This document shows positions 42,964-53,612 of a DNA stretch of 64,000 bases, in pieces (position 1 is the stretch's first letter; every line of letters starts with the position of its first letter). The DNA is from Caballeronia novacaledonica (lineage in GTDB: Bacteria; Pseudomonadota; Gammaproteobacteria; Burkholderiales; Burkholderiaceae). The position numbers and the translations under genes are program-made. The notes under the pieces were generated by a model, which saw only the letters and a program-made list of their open reading frames with translations, ran no database searches and was not told the origin of the DNA. The stretch covers positions 1 through 64,000 of the forward strand of contig NZ_OGTP01000021.1 of NCBI RefSeq assembly GCF_900258035.1. The letters are read 5' to 3'.

Positions 42964-45900
42964 ATGCTCGAACTCTTTTATTCGAATCGTCACGAGACGC
43001 TCGCCGCGGCGCTCTTCGAAGACCTCGACGCGTTCGCGATGCGCGAGAGCGACCCCTTCGCGCGCGAAGCCGTCATCGTGCCGAGCGCGGCCGTGCGGCG
43101 GCGGCTCGAACTCGACATGGCCGAGCGCTTCGGCATCTGCGCGAATGTCGATTTCTGCTATCTCGCGCAATGGCTCTGGGCGCAGATCGGGCGCGTGCTG
43201 CCCGTGCCCGTGCATTCGCCGTTTGCGCCGGACCGGCTCGCGTGGCGCTGCTATCGGCTGTTCGAAGATCCGTCGATCGGCGATTCGGCGCGGCTTTCGA
43301 CCTATCTCGACGCCGCCGACGATTCGATGCGCTACGAACTCGCGCGCCGCATCGCGACGGTCTTCGATCACTATCTGACGTACCGGCCCGAGTGGCTCAC
43401 GCATTGGCAGGCGGGCGGCTCGATTCTCGCGGGCGGCGCCGAAACGGCCGATGCGCGCGGCCCGCGTCTTGCCGGCGCGAACGATATCCAGCGCGAGGAC
43501 GAGCGCTGGCAGGCGGCGCTCTGGCGCGCGTTGCTCGAAGACCTCGCGCACGTTTCGAAAGACGACGATAAAAATCCGACGCCGCCCGCGTACCGCTTTC
43601 TCGCCGCTGCGCCCGGCCTCGATCTCGATGCCGTGATGCGCGCACAGTGGCCGCGCCGCATCAGCGTGTTCGCATTGCCGACGATGCCGCCGCTGCATAT
43701 CGCGCTGTTGCGCGAACTCTCGCGCTGGATCGACGTGCGGATTTATGCGCAAAATCCTTGCAGCGAGTTCTGGTACGACATCGTGAGCGAGGCGCGCGTC
43801 GAGCAACTCGAACTGAAGGGCGAAGCGGATCATCAGGACGTGGGTCATCCGCTGCTCGCGGAATGGGGCCGTCAGACGCAGGCGCAACTGCACATGCTGC
43901 ACGAGCTGACCGAAAGCGCGGCGTCGAGCGAGCGGCAACTCTTCGAGGACAATCCCGCGCCCACGTGGCTCGCGCGCGTGCAGAACGGCATCCTCGCGCT
44001 CGATGAAGAGAACGCCGGGCCGCAGCCCGAAGCGATCGTCGAGAACGGCATCGAAGTGCATGTGTGTCACAGCCTGTCGCGCCAGCTCGAGGTGCTGCAC
44101 GACCGCCTGCTCGACTGGTTCGACGAGATCGAAGGGCTGGAACCGTCGGACGTGCTCGTCGCGTTTCCGGATCTCGCGGTGGCGGGGCCGCTCATCGACG
44201 GCATCTTCGGCACCGCACCCGCCGGCGCGAGCAACGAGCGGCGGCGCATTCCGTATCGCATCACGGGCCTGCCGCCGTCGCAGGCGAATCCCGTTGCGCG
44301 CGCGCTCATCGACTGGCTCGCGCTCACCGAGCGCAGTGTCGGCGCGCCCGAACTCGTCGAATGGCTGCGCGTGGATGCGATCGCGGCGCGTTACGGCATC
44401 GATGCCGTCGCGCTCGAAACGGCGCAGGCGTGGCTTGCCGCGGCGGGCGCGCGTCGCGGTTTGCGGCCGGACGACGTCACCGCCGCCGACGTGCCCGCCG
44501 CGCGCCACACGTTCGCCGACGCGCTCACGCGTCTCTATCTCGGCTACGCGCTGCCGGGCGGCGGCGCGCCTGTCGGAGAGTGGCTGCCGATCGAAGGCGC
44601 GAACGGTTCCGATGCCGAATTGCTCGGCCGTCTGACGCGCTTCGTCGACGATATCGACGCGTTCGCCGAACGCATCGCCACGCCGCGTACCGCGCGCGCC
44701 TGGGGCGATCTGCTGCTCGATGCGCTGGAGCGTTTCTTCGATGCGGGCGTCGCGTTCACCGACGCCATCGGCGACGTGCGCCGCGCGGTCGATTCGCTCG
44801 TCGTCGCGATGCACGAAGGCGCGGGCGCGACCGATGTATCGGCGGCCGTGATCCGCACCGCGCTCACCGACACGCTCGACGATCCCGCGCGCGGCGGCGT
44901 GCCGTGGGGCGGCGTCACGTTCTCGTCGCTGACGAGCCTGCGCGGGCTGCCTTATCGCGTGGTGTGTCTGCTCGGCATGGACGACGGCATGCTGCCGAGC
45001 CTCACGCGCGCCGACGAGTTCGATCTGATGGCGCGTTTCGGCAAGCTCGGCGACCGCCAGCGCCGCGACGACGAGCGCAACCTGTTCCTCGATCTGATGC
45101 TCGCCGCGCGCGACCGGCTGATGATCGCGTACACGGGGCGCAGTGTCCGCGACAACGCGGTGCTGCCGCCCGCCGCGCTCATCGACGAGTTGCTCGACTA
45201 TCTCGCGAAGTCCGTCGCGGGCAAGCATGCCGCGCCCGATGAACTCGCAAAGGCGCGCGCGCGTTTCGTGTTCGAGCATCCGTTGCAGCCGTACGCGCCG
45301 GACTATTTTCATGCGGACGGCCGGCTCTTCACTTATGAGCCCGAGCGCGCCGAACTGGCTCGCGCACTGGAGTCGGGCAAGCCGGAGCCGGTCGTGCGGT
45401 TTTTCTCCGCGCCTTTGCCGCAAGAGGACGACGTTCAGACCGTCGCGTTCGACGACTTCGTGCGCTTCTGGCGTCATCCCGCGCGGGCGCTGTTGCGCGA
45501 CCGCCTCGGTATTGCGCTCGTCGATGCCGAAGCCGAACTCGATGAAACCGAGCCGTTCGAACTGGGCTTCGCGGGCCGCGACGCGCTCGCCGCGCGCGTG
45601 CTGCCCGCGCTGCTCGAAGCCGCCGACGACGGCGAGCGCGCCGCACGCGAACGCGCGAGACGCGTCGCGCGGGCGAGTCCGGAAATGCCGGGCGGCGCGA
45701 CGGGCGGCGTGTGGCAGGCGCGCGAGCTTCACGCGCTCGGGCACCTGGCCGAACGCGTGCGCGCGTCGACGTCCGCGGGTGTCGAACGTCTGCCGTTCTC
45801 GCTCGATCTCGTGCCGCGCTGGCCCGACACAGCGGGCATCGCGCTCTTCGGCGCTCATGACGACGCGCTCATCGACGTTCGTCCGATGACGCTCGTCGGC

Positions 45901-46362
45901 ACGCTCAACGCGCTGACGCCGCAAGGCCAGGTGATCTATCGCTACGACACGCCGCGCGCGCGGGACTATTTGTCCGCATGGCTTGCGCATCTCGCGTATT
46001 GCGCGGCGCTGCCCGCTGGCCCGCGCCGCACCATCTGGCACGGGCGCGGCGCGCAATCGGCGGATTTCGAGCTGACGCCCGTTGCCGATCCGCTCGCGCA
46101 TCTGGCCGCACTGGCGTCGCTCTATCGCGCGGGACGGCGCATGCCGCTCAGGTTCTTTCCGAAGAGCGCGTGGCTCAAGGTGACGGAGGGCGATTCGAAA
46201 GCGCAGGCCGCGTGGGAGTCCGAACGCACGCGCGCCGAATCCGACGATCCCGTGTTTCGCATCGCGTTTCGCGGCGCGGACCTCGCGCTCGACGATACCT
46301 TCGCCGCGCTCGCACGCATCGTGTTCGAGCCGCTCGTACACCATCTGCGGAGCGGCGCATGA
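42964..46362 (+). CDS. recC: Exodeoxyribonuclease V gamma subunit
   Basis: This 1132-aa RecC protein is the Chi-recognising, helicase-like but ATPase-dead subunit of RecBCD. It begins MLELFYSNRHETLAAALFEDL, and conserved stretches include CYLAQWLWAQIGRVLP and GVTFSSLTSLRGLPYRVVCLLGMDDG. ATG 42964 gives the family start; the reading upstream is unrelated spacer. It is first in the recC-recB-recD operon, overlapping recB by 4 nt (ATGA). Confidence 0.94.
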   Translation: MLELFYSNRHETLAAALFEDLDAFAMRESDPFAREAVIVPSAAVRRRLELDMAERFGICANVDFCYLAQWLWAQIGRVLPVPVHSPFAPDRLAWRCYRLFEDPSIGDSARLSTYLDAADDSMRYELARRIATVFDHYLTYRPEWLTHWQAGGSILAGGAETADARGPRLAGANDIQREDERWQAALWRALLEDLAHVSKDDDKNPTPPAYRFLAAAPGLDLDAVMRAQWPRRISVFALPTMPPLHIALLRELSRWIDVRIYAQNPCSEFWYDIVSEARVEQLELKGEADHQDVGHPLLAEWGRQTQAQLHMLHELTESAASSERQLFEDNPAPTWLARVQNGILALDEENAGPQPEAIVENGIEVHVCHSLSRQLEVLHDRLLDWFDEIEGLEPSDVLVAFPDLAVAGPLIDGIFGTAPAGASNERRRIPYRITGLPPSQANPVARALIDWLALTERSVGAPELVEWLRVDAIAARYGIDAVALETAQAWLAAAGARRGLRPDDVTAADVPAARHTFADALTRLYLGYALPGGGAPVGEWLPIEGANGSDAELLGRLTRFVDDIDAFAERIATPRTARAWGDLLLDALERFFDAGVAFTDAIGDVRRAVDSLVVAMHEGAGATDVSAAVIRTALTDTLDDPARGGVPWGGVTFSSLTSLRGLPYRVVCLLGMDDGMLPSLTRADEFDLMARFGKLGDRQRRDDERNLFLDLMLAARDRLMIAYTGRSVRDNAVLPPAALIDELLDYLAKSVAGKHAAPDELAKARARFVFEHPLQPYAPDYFHADGRLFTYEPERAELARALESGKPEPVVRFFSAPLPQEDDVQTVAFDDFVRFWRHPARALLRDRLGIALVDAEAELDETEPFELGFAGRDALAARVLPALLEAADDGERAARERARRVARASPEMPGGATGGVWQARELHALGHLAERVRASTSAGVERLPFSLDLVPRWPDTAGIALFGAHDDALIDVRPMTLVGTLNALTPQGQVIYRYDTPRARDYLSAWLAHLAYCAALPAGPRRTIWHGRGAQSADFELTPVADPLAHLAALASLYRAGRRMPLRFFPKSAWLKVTEGDSKAQAAWESERTRAESDDPVFRIAFRGADLALDDTFAALARIVFEPLVHHLRSGA

Positions 46363-49300
46363 CGAACCTGACACCAACCGTGGACGACACCGCCGTGCAG
46401 GAACTCGACGTCTTCTCGTGCGCGCTCGATGGCGTGAACCAGATCGAAGCTTCCGCCGGCACGGGCAAGACCTGGAACATCTGCGCGCTGTACGTGCGCC
46501 TGCTGCTCGAAAAACGCCTGTCGGTCGAGCAGATTCTCGTCGTGACCTTCACGAAAGCCGCGACCGCCGAGCTGCACGAGCGCATCCGCTCGCGGCTCGC
46601 GGGCGTTGCGCATGCGATCGAAAATGGCGATGCCGCCGGCGATCCGTTCATCGAGCAATTGTTCGAAACGACGCTCGCCGGGATCGACGCCGAGGAGGCC
46701 GCGAAGCGCTTGCGCATCGCCGTGTCCACGTTCGATCAGGCCGCGATCCACACGATTCACGCGTTCTGCCAGCGCGCGCTGCAGGAAGCGCCGTTCGCCG
46801 CCGCGATGCCGTTCGCGTTCGACATGGAAGCCGACGACAGCGCGCTGCGCTTCGAACTCGCGGCGGACTTCTGGCGCGAGCGCGTGGAGCCGGTCGCGGC
46901 GCGCACGCCGTCGTTCGCGTCGTGGCTCGTCGCGAAGGGCGCGGGGCCGGCATCGCTCGATGCGCAGCTCGCCCGGCGTCTGAAAAAGCCGCTCGCGGCG
47001 CTGCGCTTCGGCGATACGGCAGCCGCCGAAGCGGCGGATGTGCAAGCGCTCTTCGACGAAGCCTGCGCGTTGTGGAACGCCGAGCGCGACACGATCGTCA
47101 AGCTGCTCGCCGACGCGCAAAGCGCGCTGAAGGGCAACAGCTACAGCACGAAGATCATCGGCGAGGCGATCGATGCGTGGAGTGCGTATTTCGCCGAAGC
47201 CGATTGCCACGCGCCGCCGCCCGAACGCGCGCTCAAGCTCACGTCCACCGCGCTCGCGAAGGGCACGAAGGTCAAGAACACGCCGCCCGCGCACGCCTTC
47301 TTCGATCAGGCCGATGCGCTCGCCGCGTCCGCCGCCGCTGCCGAAGCGTCGCAGCGCGCGATGTGGCTCGAAGTCGTACGCGAGTGGCTCGGTCACGCGC
47401 CCGCGGAACTCGCCGCGAGAAAGCGCGCGCGCCGCGTCGTGTCGTTCGACGATCTGCTGTCGAACCTGCATCACGCGCTCGTGAAGCACGCGTGGCTCGC
47501 CGAGGCGTTGCGCGCGCGCTATCCGGCGGCGCTCATCGACGAATTCCAGGACACCGATCCGCTGCAGTACGCGATCTTCAACCGCGTGTTCGCGCCGCAC
47601 GGGCCGCTTTTTCTCGTCGGCGATCCGAAGCAGGCGATCTACAGCTTCCGCGCCGCCGACCTGCACACGTATCTCGCCGCGCGCGACGGCGCGAGCGCGC
47701 GTTATACGCTCGCGGTCAATCAGCGCTCGACGCCGCAGATCATCGAGGCGTGCAATCGCGTGTTCGAGGCGAATCCGGCGGCGTTCATTCTCGACGGGCT
47801 CGACTATCAGCCGGTGCGCGCGGGCACGCGCAAACGCGGGCCGTTCGTCGATGGCACGCCCGCCGCGGCCTATGCCGACATCGCCGATTTCTGCGTGTGG
47901 ATGCTGCCGCACGGCGAATCGGCGCTGCTGAAAACGGCCGCGCAGCGCGACGCCGCCGAAGCCTGCGCCGCCGAAATCGCGCGGCTCTTGCGCGGCGCGC
48001 AGCGCGGCGAAGTGACCATCGGCGGCGCGCCGCTTTCGGCGGGCGATATCGCCGTGCTCGTGCAGACGCATCGGCAGGGCAGCCTCGTGAAGCGCGTGCT
48101 CGCGGCGTGGGGCATCGGCAGCGTCGAGCTTGCGCAGGCGTCCGTGTTCGGCTCGCTCGACGCGGAGCAGATCGAGCGTGTGCTCGCCGCCATCGACACG
48201 CCGGGCGACCTGCGCCGGCTGCGCGCGGCGCTCGCCACCGACTGGTTCGGCCTCGACGCCGCCGCGCTCTGGCGGCTGGAGCACGCGGACGCCGCCGATC
48301 CGCACGGCGAACCGATCGATTCGACGAGCTGGGTCGAGCGCTTCTCGCGTTATCGCACGATCTGGCACGAGCGCGGTTTCGCGGTGATGTGGCGCACGCT
48401 CGCGCGCGAGCTGTCGATCGCGACGCGTCTCGTCGCCCGGCCCGACGGCGAACGCAGGCTCACGAACGTGAATCATCTGGCGGAGTTGCTGCAGGCGCGT
48501 TCGGCCGAGCAGCCCGGCATCGCGCCGACGCTGCGCTGGCTTGCCGCGCAGCGCGAGCAGCAGGGCGGCGGCGAGGAAGCGCAATTGCGGCTGGAATCGG
48601 ATCGCAATCTCGTGCAGATCGTGACCGTTCACAAGTCGAAGGGGCTGGAATATGCGGTCGTGTTCTGTCCGTTTCTGAACGACGGCGCGTCGCGCGAATC
48701 GTCGAAATCGGGCTTGCCCGACGCGCGCGAATATCACGACGACGCGGGCGAAGCCGTGCTTCATTACGGCATCGAAGGCGAAGAGGACGACCACGTGAGC
48801 GCGGCGATCGCGCGCGAGCAGGCGGCCGAGCGCGCGCGTCTCGTCTACGTCGCGTTGACGCGCGCGGTGTTCCGCTGTTATCTCGTCGCGGGTTTCTACG
48901 TGTCGAACCGGTCGACGAAGGAATCGCGCCGCAGCGTGCTCAACTGGCTCGTCGCCGGAAGCGGGAAGGATTTCGATGCCTTCTGCGACGCGCCGCCCGA
49001 GGAAGCGGACATCGTTGCTGCATGGCATGCGGTTGCGGCGCGGTCGGACGGCGCGATCGGCGTCGCGCCGCTGCCGGTGATCGATACACGCGAGCCGCTC
49101 GTCGCGGATGCCACGAATCGGCATGAGATCGCCGCGCGCACGAACCAGCGCATCTTGCGCGATCGCTGGCGCATGGCGAGTTTCAGCTCGCTGATCGCCG
49201 CCGGCGCGCGCGACGAGGCGAATCAGGCGCAGCCCGTCGAAGCCCGTCCCGATCACGACGAACTCGCCGCGCTCGCCGCACACGACCACGCCGCGCGAGT

Positions 49301-50072
49301 CACGGCATCCGCGCGCGACGAATCGCCACTCGCTGCCGACGACATTCTCGCGTTCCCGCGCGGCGCGGCGGCGGGCGAGTGCCTGCATCGCATGTTCGAG
49401 CTTGCGGATTTCACGGAGCCGTCCGGCTGGCCCGCTGCCGTCGAGCGCGCGCTGCACGAGCATCCGACGCCCGCGCCGGAAGCGCTCGCCCCGCGTCTGC
49501 GGCCGATGATGCTGCGCTTGCTCGCCGATACGCTCGCCGCCGAGATCGCGCCCGCGATGCGGCTCGAAACCATCGCGATGACGCGCCGCATGAACGAGCT
49601 GGAGTTCCTGTTTCCGGCGCAGTCGCTCGATTTCACCGCGTTGCGGCGTCTGCTCGCCGCGCACGGTTTTCCCGACGTCGCGCTCGAAAGCGGCGCGCTG
49701 CGCGGGTTCATCAAGGGATTCATCGACATGATCGTCGAGCACGAAGGCCGCTACTGGATCATCGACTGGAAATCGAATCATCTGGGCGATACCGCGCCCG
49801 ACTACGCCGCCGCGCCGCTCGCCGTCGCGATGGCCGAGCATGCCTATCATCTTCAGGCGCTCGTCTACGTGGTGGCGCTGCATCGATATTTGCGCGCGCG
49901 CCTCGCGGACTATGCGTACGACACGCATATCGGCGGGTATCTCTATCTCTTCGTGCGCGGCGTTCGCCCCGACTGGCGCGACGGCGAATCCGCGAGCGGC
50001 GTGCATCGCGGCCGGCCGCCGCTGGAATTGGTCGAAGCGCTCGATCGACTGATGTCGGGAGGCGCGGCATGA
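46359..50072 (+). CDS. recB: Exodeoxyribonuclease V beta subunit
   Basis: This 1237-aa UvrD-like helicase plus nuclease has Walker A ASAGTGKT (about 31-38), LIDEFQDTDPLQYAIF (motif II), GDPKQAIYSFR and VHKSKGLEYAVVF. The C-terminal nuclease centre is GFIKGFIDMI and IIDWKSNHLG with the catalytic Asp and Lys. With RecC and RecD it resects double-strand breaks and loads RecA. Both ends overlap neighbours by 4 nt (ATGA), so the subunits are translationally coupled. Confidence 0.96.
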   Translation: MTNLTPTVDDTAVQELDVFSCALDGVNQIEASAGTGKTWNICALYVRLLLEKRLSVEQILVVTFTKAATAELHERIRSRLAGVAHAIENGDAAGDPFIEQLFETTLAGIDAEEAAKRLRIAVSTFDQAAIHTIHAFCQRALQEAPFAAAMPFAFDMEADDSALRFELAADFWRERVEPVAARTPSFASWLVAKGAGPASLDAQLARRLKKPLAALRFGDTAAAEAADVQALFDEACALWNAERDTIVKLLADAQSALKGNSYSTKIIGEAIDAWSAYFAEADCHAPPPERALKLTSTALAKGTKVKNTPPAHAFFDQADALAASAAAAEASQRAMWLEVVREWLGHAPAELAARKRARRVVSFDDLLSNLHHALVKHAWLAEALRARYPAALIDEFQDTDPLQYAIFNRVFAPHGPLFLVGDPKQAIYSFRAADLHTYLAARDGASARYTLAVNQRSTPQIIEACNRVFEANPAAFILDGLDYQPVRAGTRKRGPFVDGTPAAAYADIADFCVWMLPHGESALLKTAAQRDAAEACAAEIARLLRGAQRGEVTIGGAPLSAGDIAVLVQTHRQGSLVKRVLAAWGIGSVELAQASVFGSLDAEQIERVLAAIDTPGDLRRLRAALATDWFGLDAAALWRLEHADAADPHGEPIDSTSWVERFSRYRTIWHERGFAVMWRTLARELSIATRLVARPDGERRLTNVNHLAELLQARSAEQPGIAPTLRWLAAQREQQGGGEEAQLRLESDRNLVQIVTVHKSKGLEYAVVFCPFLNDGASRESSKSGLPDAREYHDDAGEAVLHYGIEGEEDDHVSAAIAREQAAERARLVYVALTRAVFRCYLVAGFYVSNRSTKESRRSVLNWLVAGSGKDFDAFCDAPPEEADIVAAWHAVAARSDGAIGVAPLPVIDTREPLVADATNRHEIAARTNQRILRDRWRMASFSSLIAAGARDEANQAQPVEARPDHDELAALAAHDHAARVTASARDESPLAADDILAFPRGAAAGECLHRMFELADFTEPSGWPAAVERALHEHPTPAPEALAPRLRPMMLRLLADTLAAEIAPAMRLETIAMTRRMNELEFLFPAQSLDFTALRRLLAAHGFPDVALESGALRGFIKGFIDMIVEHEGRYWIIDWKSNHLGDTAPDYAAAPLAVAMAEHAYHLQALVYVVALHRYLRARLADYAYDTHIGGYLYLFVRGVRPDWRDGESASGVHRGRPPLELVEALDRLMSGGAA

Positions 50073-52078
50073 GCACGCCCGATGCAATGGAAACGGCGCG
50101 TCCCGTGCCCGTGCTCGCCGACGAAAGCGCGGCGCTCTCCGAAGGCTTCGCGCGGCGTCTGAGCGTGCTCGCGGCGCGGCTCGGCGCCGACGAGCGCGGC
50201 GTGCTGTGGGCCGAGCGCGCCGCCCTCGCGATGAGCCGCGCGACCGCGCAAGGCCACGTGTGCCTGTCGCTCGCCGCGCTCGCCCGGCGTCACGACGCAC
50301 GCTTTGGCGAAGCGCGTGACGCGCTGCTCGCGAGCGGCGTCGCGTGCCTCGCGCGCAGTGACGCACGCGGGGACGTCGCCGATCTGCTGCCGCTCGTCAT
50401 CGACGAAGATGGGCGGCTCTATCTCGCGCGCTACTTCGACTACGAGCGGCGGCTCGCCAAGGCGCTCGTCGAACGCTCGCGCGATGCGCGCGTGCCGGTC
50501 TCGCCGCAGGACATCGCGCAGCACGCCGGGCGCATCGCGCGTTATTTCGGTCCGCGCGAGGACGGCGACATCGACTGGCAGCGCGTCGCCGCGCTGGTCG
50601 CGCTGGCGGGGCGGCTCACGATCGTGAGCGGCGGGCCGGGCACAGGCAAGACGACGACCGTGGTGGGCGTGCTCGCGTGCCTGCTCGACGCCGATCCGGA
50701 TGTCCGCATCGCGCTCGCCGCGCCGACCGGCAAAGCCGCGCAACGCATGCAGGAAGCGCTCATCGAGCGCGCGGACGAGCTCCCGCCGGAACTCGCAAAG
50801 CGGCTGCCTCGCACCTCGTTCACGTTGCAGCGGCTGCTCGGCGTGCAGTCGGACGGGCGCTTCCGGCATCATCGCGACAATCCGTTGCCGTATGACGTGA
50901 TCGTCGTCGACGAAGCCTCGATGATCGACGTCGCGCTCGCGGCGCATCTGCTCGAAGCGGTCGCGCCGGCGAGCCGCCTCGTCATGTTGGGCGACAAGGA
51001 TCAGCTATCGGCCGTGGAAGCCGGCGCGGTGTTCGCGGAACTGAGCGCGCAGCCGTCGTTCAGCGCGGCGGGCAGGGCGCGCATCGCGGCGGCGCTTTCG
51101 ATCGATGCGAAGCGGCTCGAAACGGCGTTGCCGCATGAGAAGACGCCAAAGAGCGAAGCGCAACTCGGACTCTTCGACACCGCGCCCGCCGACGACTCCG
51201 AAGGCTACGGCGCACTCTTCGATACGCTGCCCGAAGACTGGAGCGCACGCGGCGGGGAACGGGAAAGCGCGCTGACGGATTGCGTCGTCTGGTTGCAGAA
51301 GAACTATCGCTTCGGGCTCGATTCGGACATCGGCCGGCTTTCGATCGCGATCCGCAACGGCGACGAACACGCCGCGCTCGAGGCGCTCGATCCATCCGGT
51401 GCGCGCGCCGCCGTGCTCTTCGACGACGGCGACGCGGCGCTGTCCGAGCGCACGCTCGCGCGTCTCGCCAGGGGTTTCGCGCCGTATGCCGACGCGCTTT
51501 CGGCCGTGCTCGACGGCGGAGAAGCCGATCACGCCGCGCTCTTCGACGCGCTCAATCGCTTCCGCGTGCTGTGCGCGACGCGCAAGGGACCGCGCGGCGT
51601 CGATGAAGTGAACGCGCGCATCGCCGCGAAAGTGCGCGAGCAGGCGGGCATCGCGCTGGCGCTTGGTGCGCAGTGGTTCGCCGGGCGGCCGGTGATCGTC
51701 ACGCGCAACGACTACGCGCTCGGACTGTTCAATGGCGATATCGGCATTGCGCTGCCTGGCGTGGACGGATCGTTGCGCGTCGCGTTCCGCATGGCCGATG
51801 GCGCGCTGCGCTATGTGTCGCCCGCCGCGCTGCCGCCGCACGACACCGCGTTCGCGCTGACGGTCCACAAGTCGCAAGGTTCGGAATTCGAGCACGCGGC
51901 GCTCGTGTTGCCCGGCGCGTTCGTGCGCGTGCTGTCGCGCGAGCTGGTGTACACGGCGATCACGCGTGCGAAGCGCAAGGTCGAAGTGATCGGCTCGGCG
52001 GCGATCTTCGCTCAGGCCGTCAGGGAGCCGACGCGGCGCGATTCGGGACTTGCGGCGAGAATGCGTCGTCTCGCATGA
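50069..52078 (+). CDS. recD: Exodeoxyribonuclease V alpha subunit
   Basis: This 669-aa SF1B helicase has Walker A GGPGTGKTTT (about 188-197), VIVVDEASMIDVAL, GDKDQLSAVEAGAVFAEL and the C-terminal TVHKSQGSEFEHAAL and YTAITRAKRKVEVIG. It is the fast 5'-3' motor of RecBCD. ATG 50069 overlaps the recB stop by 4 nt. arfB begins 25 bp later with its own ribosome site. Confidence 0.95.
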   Translation: MSTPDAMETARPVPVLADESAALSEGFARRLSVLAARLGADERGVLWAERAALAMSRATAQGHVCLSLAALARRHDARFGEARDALLASGVACLARSDARGDVADLLPLVIDEDGRLYLARYFDYERRLAKALVERSRDARVPVSPQDIAQHAGRIARYFGPREDGDIDWQRVAALVALAGRLTIVSGGPGTGKTTTVVGVLACLLDADPDVRIALAAPTGKAAQRMQEALIERADELPPELAKRLPRTSFTLQRLLGVQSDGRFRHHRDNPLPYDVIVVDEASMIDVALAAHLLEAVAPASRLVMLGDKDQLSAVEAGAVFAELSAQPSFSAAGRARIAAALSIDAKRLETALPHEKTPKSEAQLGLFDTAPADDSEGYGALFDTLPEDWSARGGERESALTDCVVWLQKNYRFGLDSDIGRLSIAIRNGDEHAALEALDPSGARAAVLFDDGDAALSERTLARLARGFAPYADALSAVLDGGEADHAALFDALNRFRVLCATRKGPRGVDEVNARIAAKVREQAGIALALGAQWFAGRPVIVTRNDYALGLFNGDIGIALPGVDGSLRVAFRMADGALRYVSPAALPPHDTAFALTVHKSQGSEFEHAALVLPGAFVRVLSRELVYTAITRAKRKVEVIGSAAIFAQAVREPTRRDSGLAARMRRLA

Positions 52079-52103
52079 ATTCACGACAAAAAGGAGCCGA
52101 CCG

Positions 52104-52517
52104 ATGACGATGACCGACAGCCTCGCCGTGCCGCCGAACGAAATCGAGCTGACGGCCGTGCGCGCGCAGGGCGCCGGCGGTCAGAACGTCAACAAGGTGT
52201 CGAGTGCGATCCATCTGCGGTTCGACATCCGCGCGTCGTCGCTGCCGGAGCACATCAAGGCACGCTTGCTCGCGCTCGCCGACAGCCGCGTCACGCGCGA
52301 GGGCGTGATCGTCATCAAGGCGCAGGAGCATCGCACGCAGGACATGAATCGCGCGGCGGCGCTCGCGCGGCTCGACGAACTCATTCGCAGCGTCGCCGTC
52401 ACGCGGCGCAAGCGCATCGCGACGAAGCCGACGCGCGCATCGCAGATGCGCCGCGTGGAGGGCAAGGTGAAGCGCGGCGCGATCAAGGCGGGCCGAGGCC
52501 CCGTGCGCGGCGACTAG
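52104..52517 (+). CDS. arfB: Alternative ribosome-rescue factor B (peptidyl-tRNA hydrolase)
   Basis: This 137-aa protein has the release-factor catalytic GGQ (about 25-27, in RAQGAGGQNVNKV) without RF codon-recognition domains. Its basic tail (RRKRIATKPTRASQMRR...) inserts into the empty mRNA channel of stalled ribosomes. It frees peptides from non-stop complexes. AAGGAG lies 8 bases before ATG 52104. It is possibly co-transcribed with recCBD. A short TCGCCG/CGGCGA repeat beyond it has no T tract. Confidence 0.93.
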   Translation: MTMTDSLAVPPNEIELTAVRAQGAGGQNVNKVSSAIHLRFDIRASSLPEHIKARLLALADSRVTREGVIVIKAQEHRTQDMNRAAALARLDELIRSVAVTRRKRIATKPTRASQMRRVEGKVKRGAIKAGRGPVRGD

Positions 52518-52564
52518 TGCGTGGGATCGGTCGGCCGCGTCGCCGTCGCGGCGAGCAATCCGGC

Positions 52565-53497
52565 TTACTGCGCGAGCTTGCGCCGCCCGACGAACGGCAC
52601 GCGCTTCACGACGCCCGTCGCGAGCGCGGTGCCCGCGAGCACGATCGCGCAGCCCGCGATCATCACGAGCGAGACGTGCTCGCCGAGAAAGAGCGCGCCC
52701 CACAAAATGCCGAAGAGCGGAATGACGAAAGTGACGGTCATCGCGCGGGCGGGACCCGCGTCCGCGACCAGATGGAAATAGATGAAGTACGCGACGCCCG
52801 TGCAGCCGATGCCGAGCGCGAGCACGGCGCCCCACGCGTGCGCCGAAACCGGCGCGGCGGGCCACGTGAAGAATGCGATCGGTGCGAGCGCGAGCGTTGC
52901 GCCGACCATGCTGCCGGCGGCGTTCGTCGTCGCGTCGACGTCCATCAGATACTTCTTCGCGAAATTGCCCGCGACGCCGTAAAGCGACGATGCCGCGAGC
53001 GCCGCCGCCGCCGCGAGCATGCCTTGCACCGGCAGTCCGGCATCGTGGCCGCCGTGCTCCGGCGCGATCTGGTTCCACACCAGCACGAGCACGCCCGCGA
53101 AGCCGATCGCCATGCCGATGGTGCGCGCCGTCGTCAGGCGATCGCGCAGCCACAGAAAGGCGATGAGCGCGCCGAAGAGCGGCGTCGTCGCGTTGATGAC
53201 GGACGTCGCGCCGGCCGAAAGCGTCAGCTCGGCATAGGCGAAGAGACAAAAAGGCGCGGCGGAGTTGAGAAGGCCGACGGCAAGCAGCGAAAGCCAGCGC
53301 GTGCGCACTGTCGCAACCGTGGCGGCGAACGGGCGGCGCGCCAGCAGCATCGCGACCAGAAACACCGCGCCGATGCCCGTGCGCAGCGCCATCAACGGTG
53401 CTACGCCGAACTCGGCGACGCCAACGCGGATGAAGAGAAACGACGCGCCCCACAGGGCGGCGAGCACGAGCAGTTGAAGCAGATTGGCGGGTGACAT
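52565..53497 (-). CDS. EamA/DMT-family transporter
   Basis: This 310-aa protein has ten predicted TM helices in two five-helix EamA repeats (first LLQLLVLAALWGASFLFIRVG, only partly cited; second ALAASSLYGVAGNFAKKYL). Family motifs include NATTPLFGALIAFLWL and VIPLFGILWGALFLGE. Members export amino acids, nucleosides or other metabolites; the substrate is unknown. It is convergent with arfB and 115 bp downstream of lldP on the same strand. Confidence 0.85.
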   Translation of the reverse strand: MSPANLLQLLVLAALWGASFLFIRVGVAEFGVAPLMALRTGIGAVFLVAMLLARRPFAATVATVRTRWLSLLAVGLLNSAAPFCLFAYAELTLSAGATSVINATTPLFGALIAFLWLRDRLTTARTIGMAIGFAGVLVLVWNQIAPEHGGHDAGLPVQGMLAAAAALAASSLYGVAGNFAKKYLMDVDATTNAAGSMVGATLALAPIAFFTWPAAPVSAHAWGAVLALGIGCTGVAYFIYFHLVADAGPARAMTVTFVIPLFGILWGALFLGEHVSLVMIAGCAIVLAGTALATGVVKRVPFVGRRKLAQ

Positions 53498-53612
53498 GGC
53501 GGGGCGGACTTCGCGATACTCATCAAAAGTCCGCGCATGTTAGCACCGCGCCCGTCTCGAAAACGCGCCTGTCGAACGAAAGCGCAAGAAGCGGGAGAAA
53601 GCCGCCGAACGT

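Noticed and set aside
52537..52556. TCGCCG/CGGCGA repeat after arfB
   Set aside because: Short stem, 3-nt loop and no T tract on either strand; typical of GC-rich spacer sequence.
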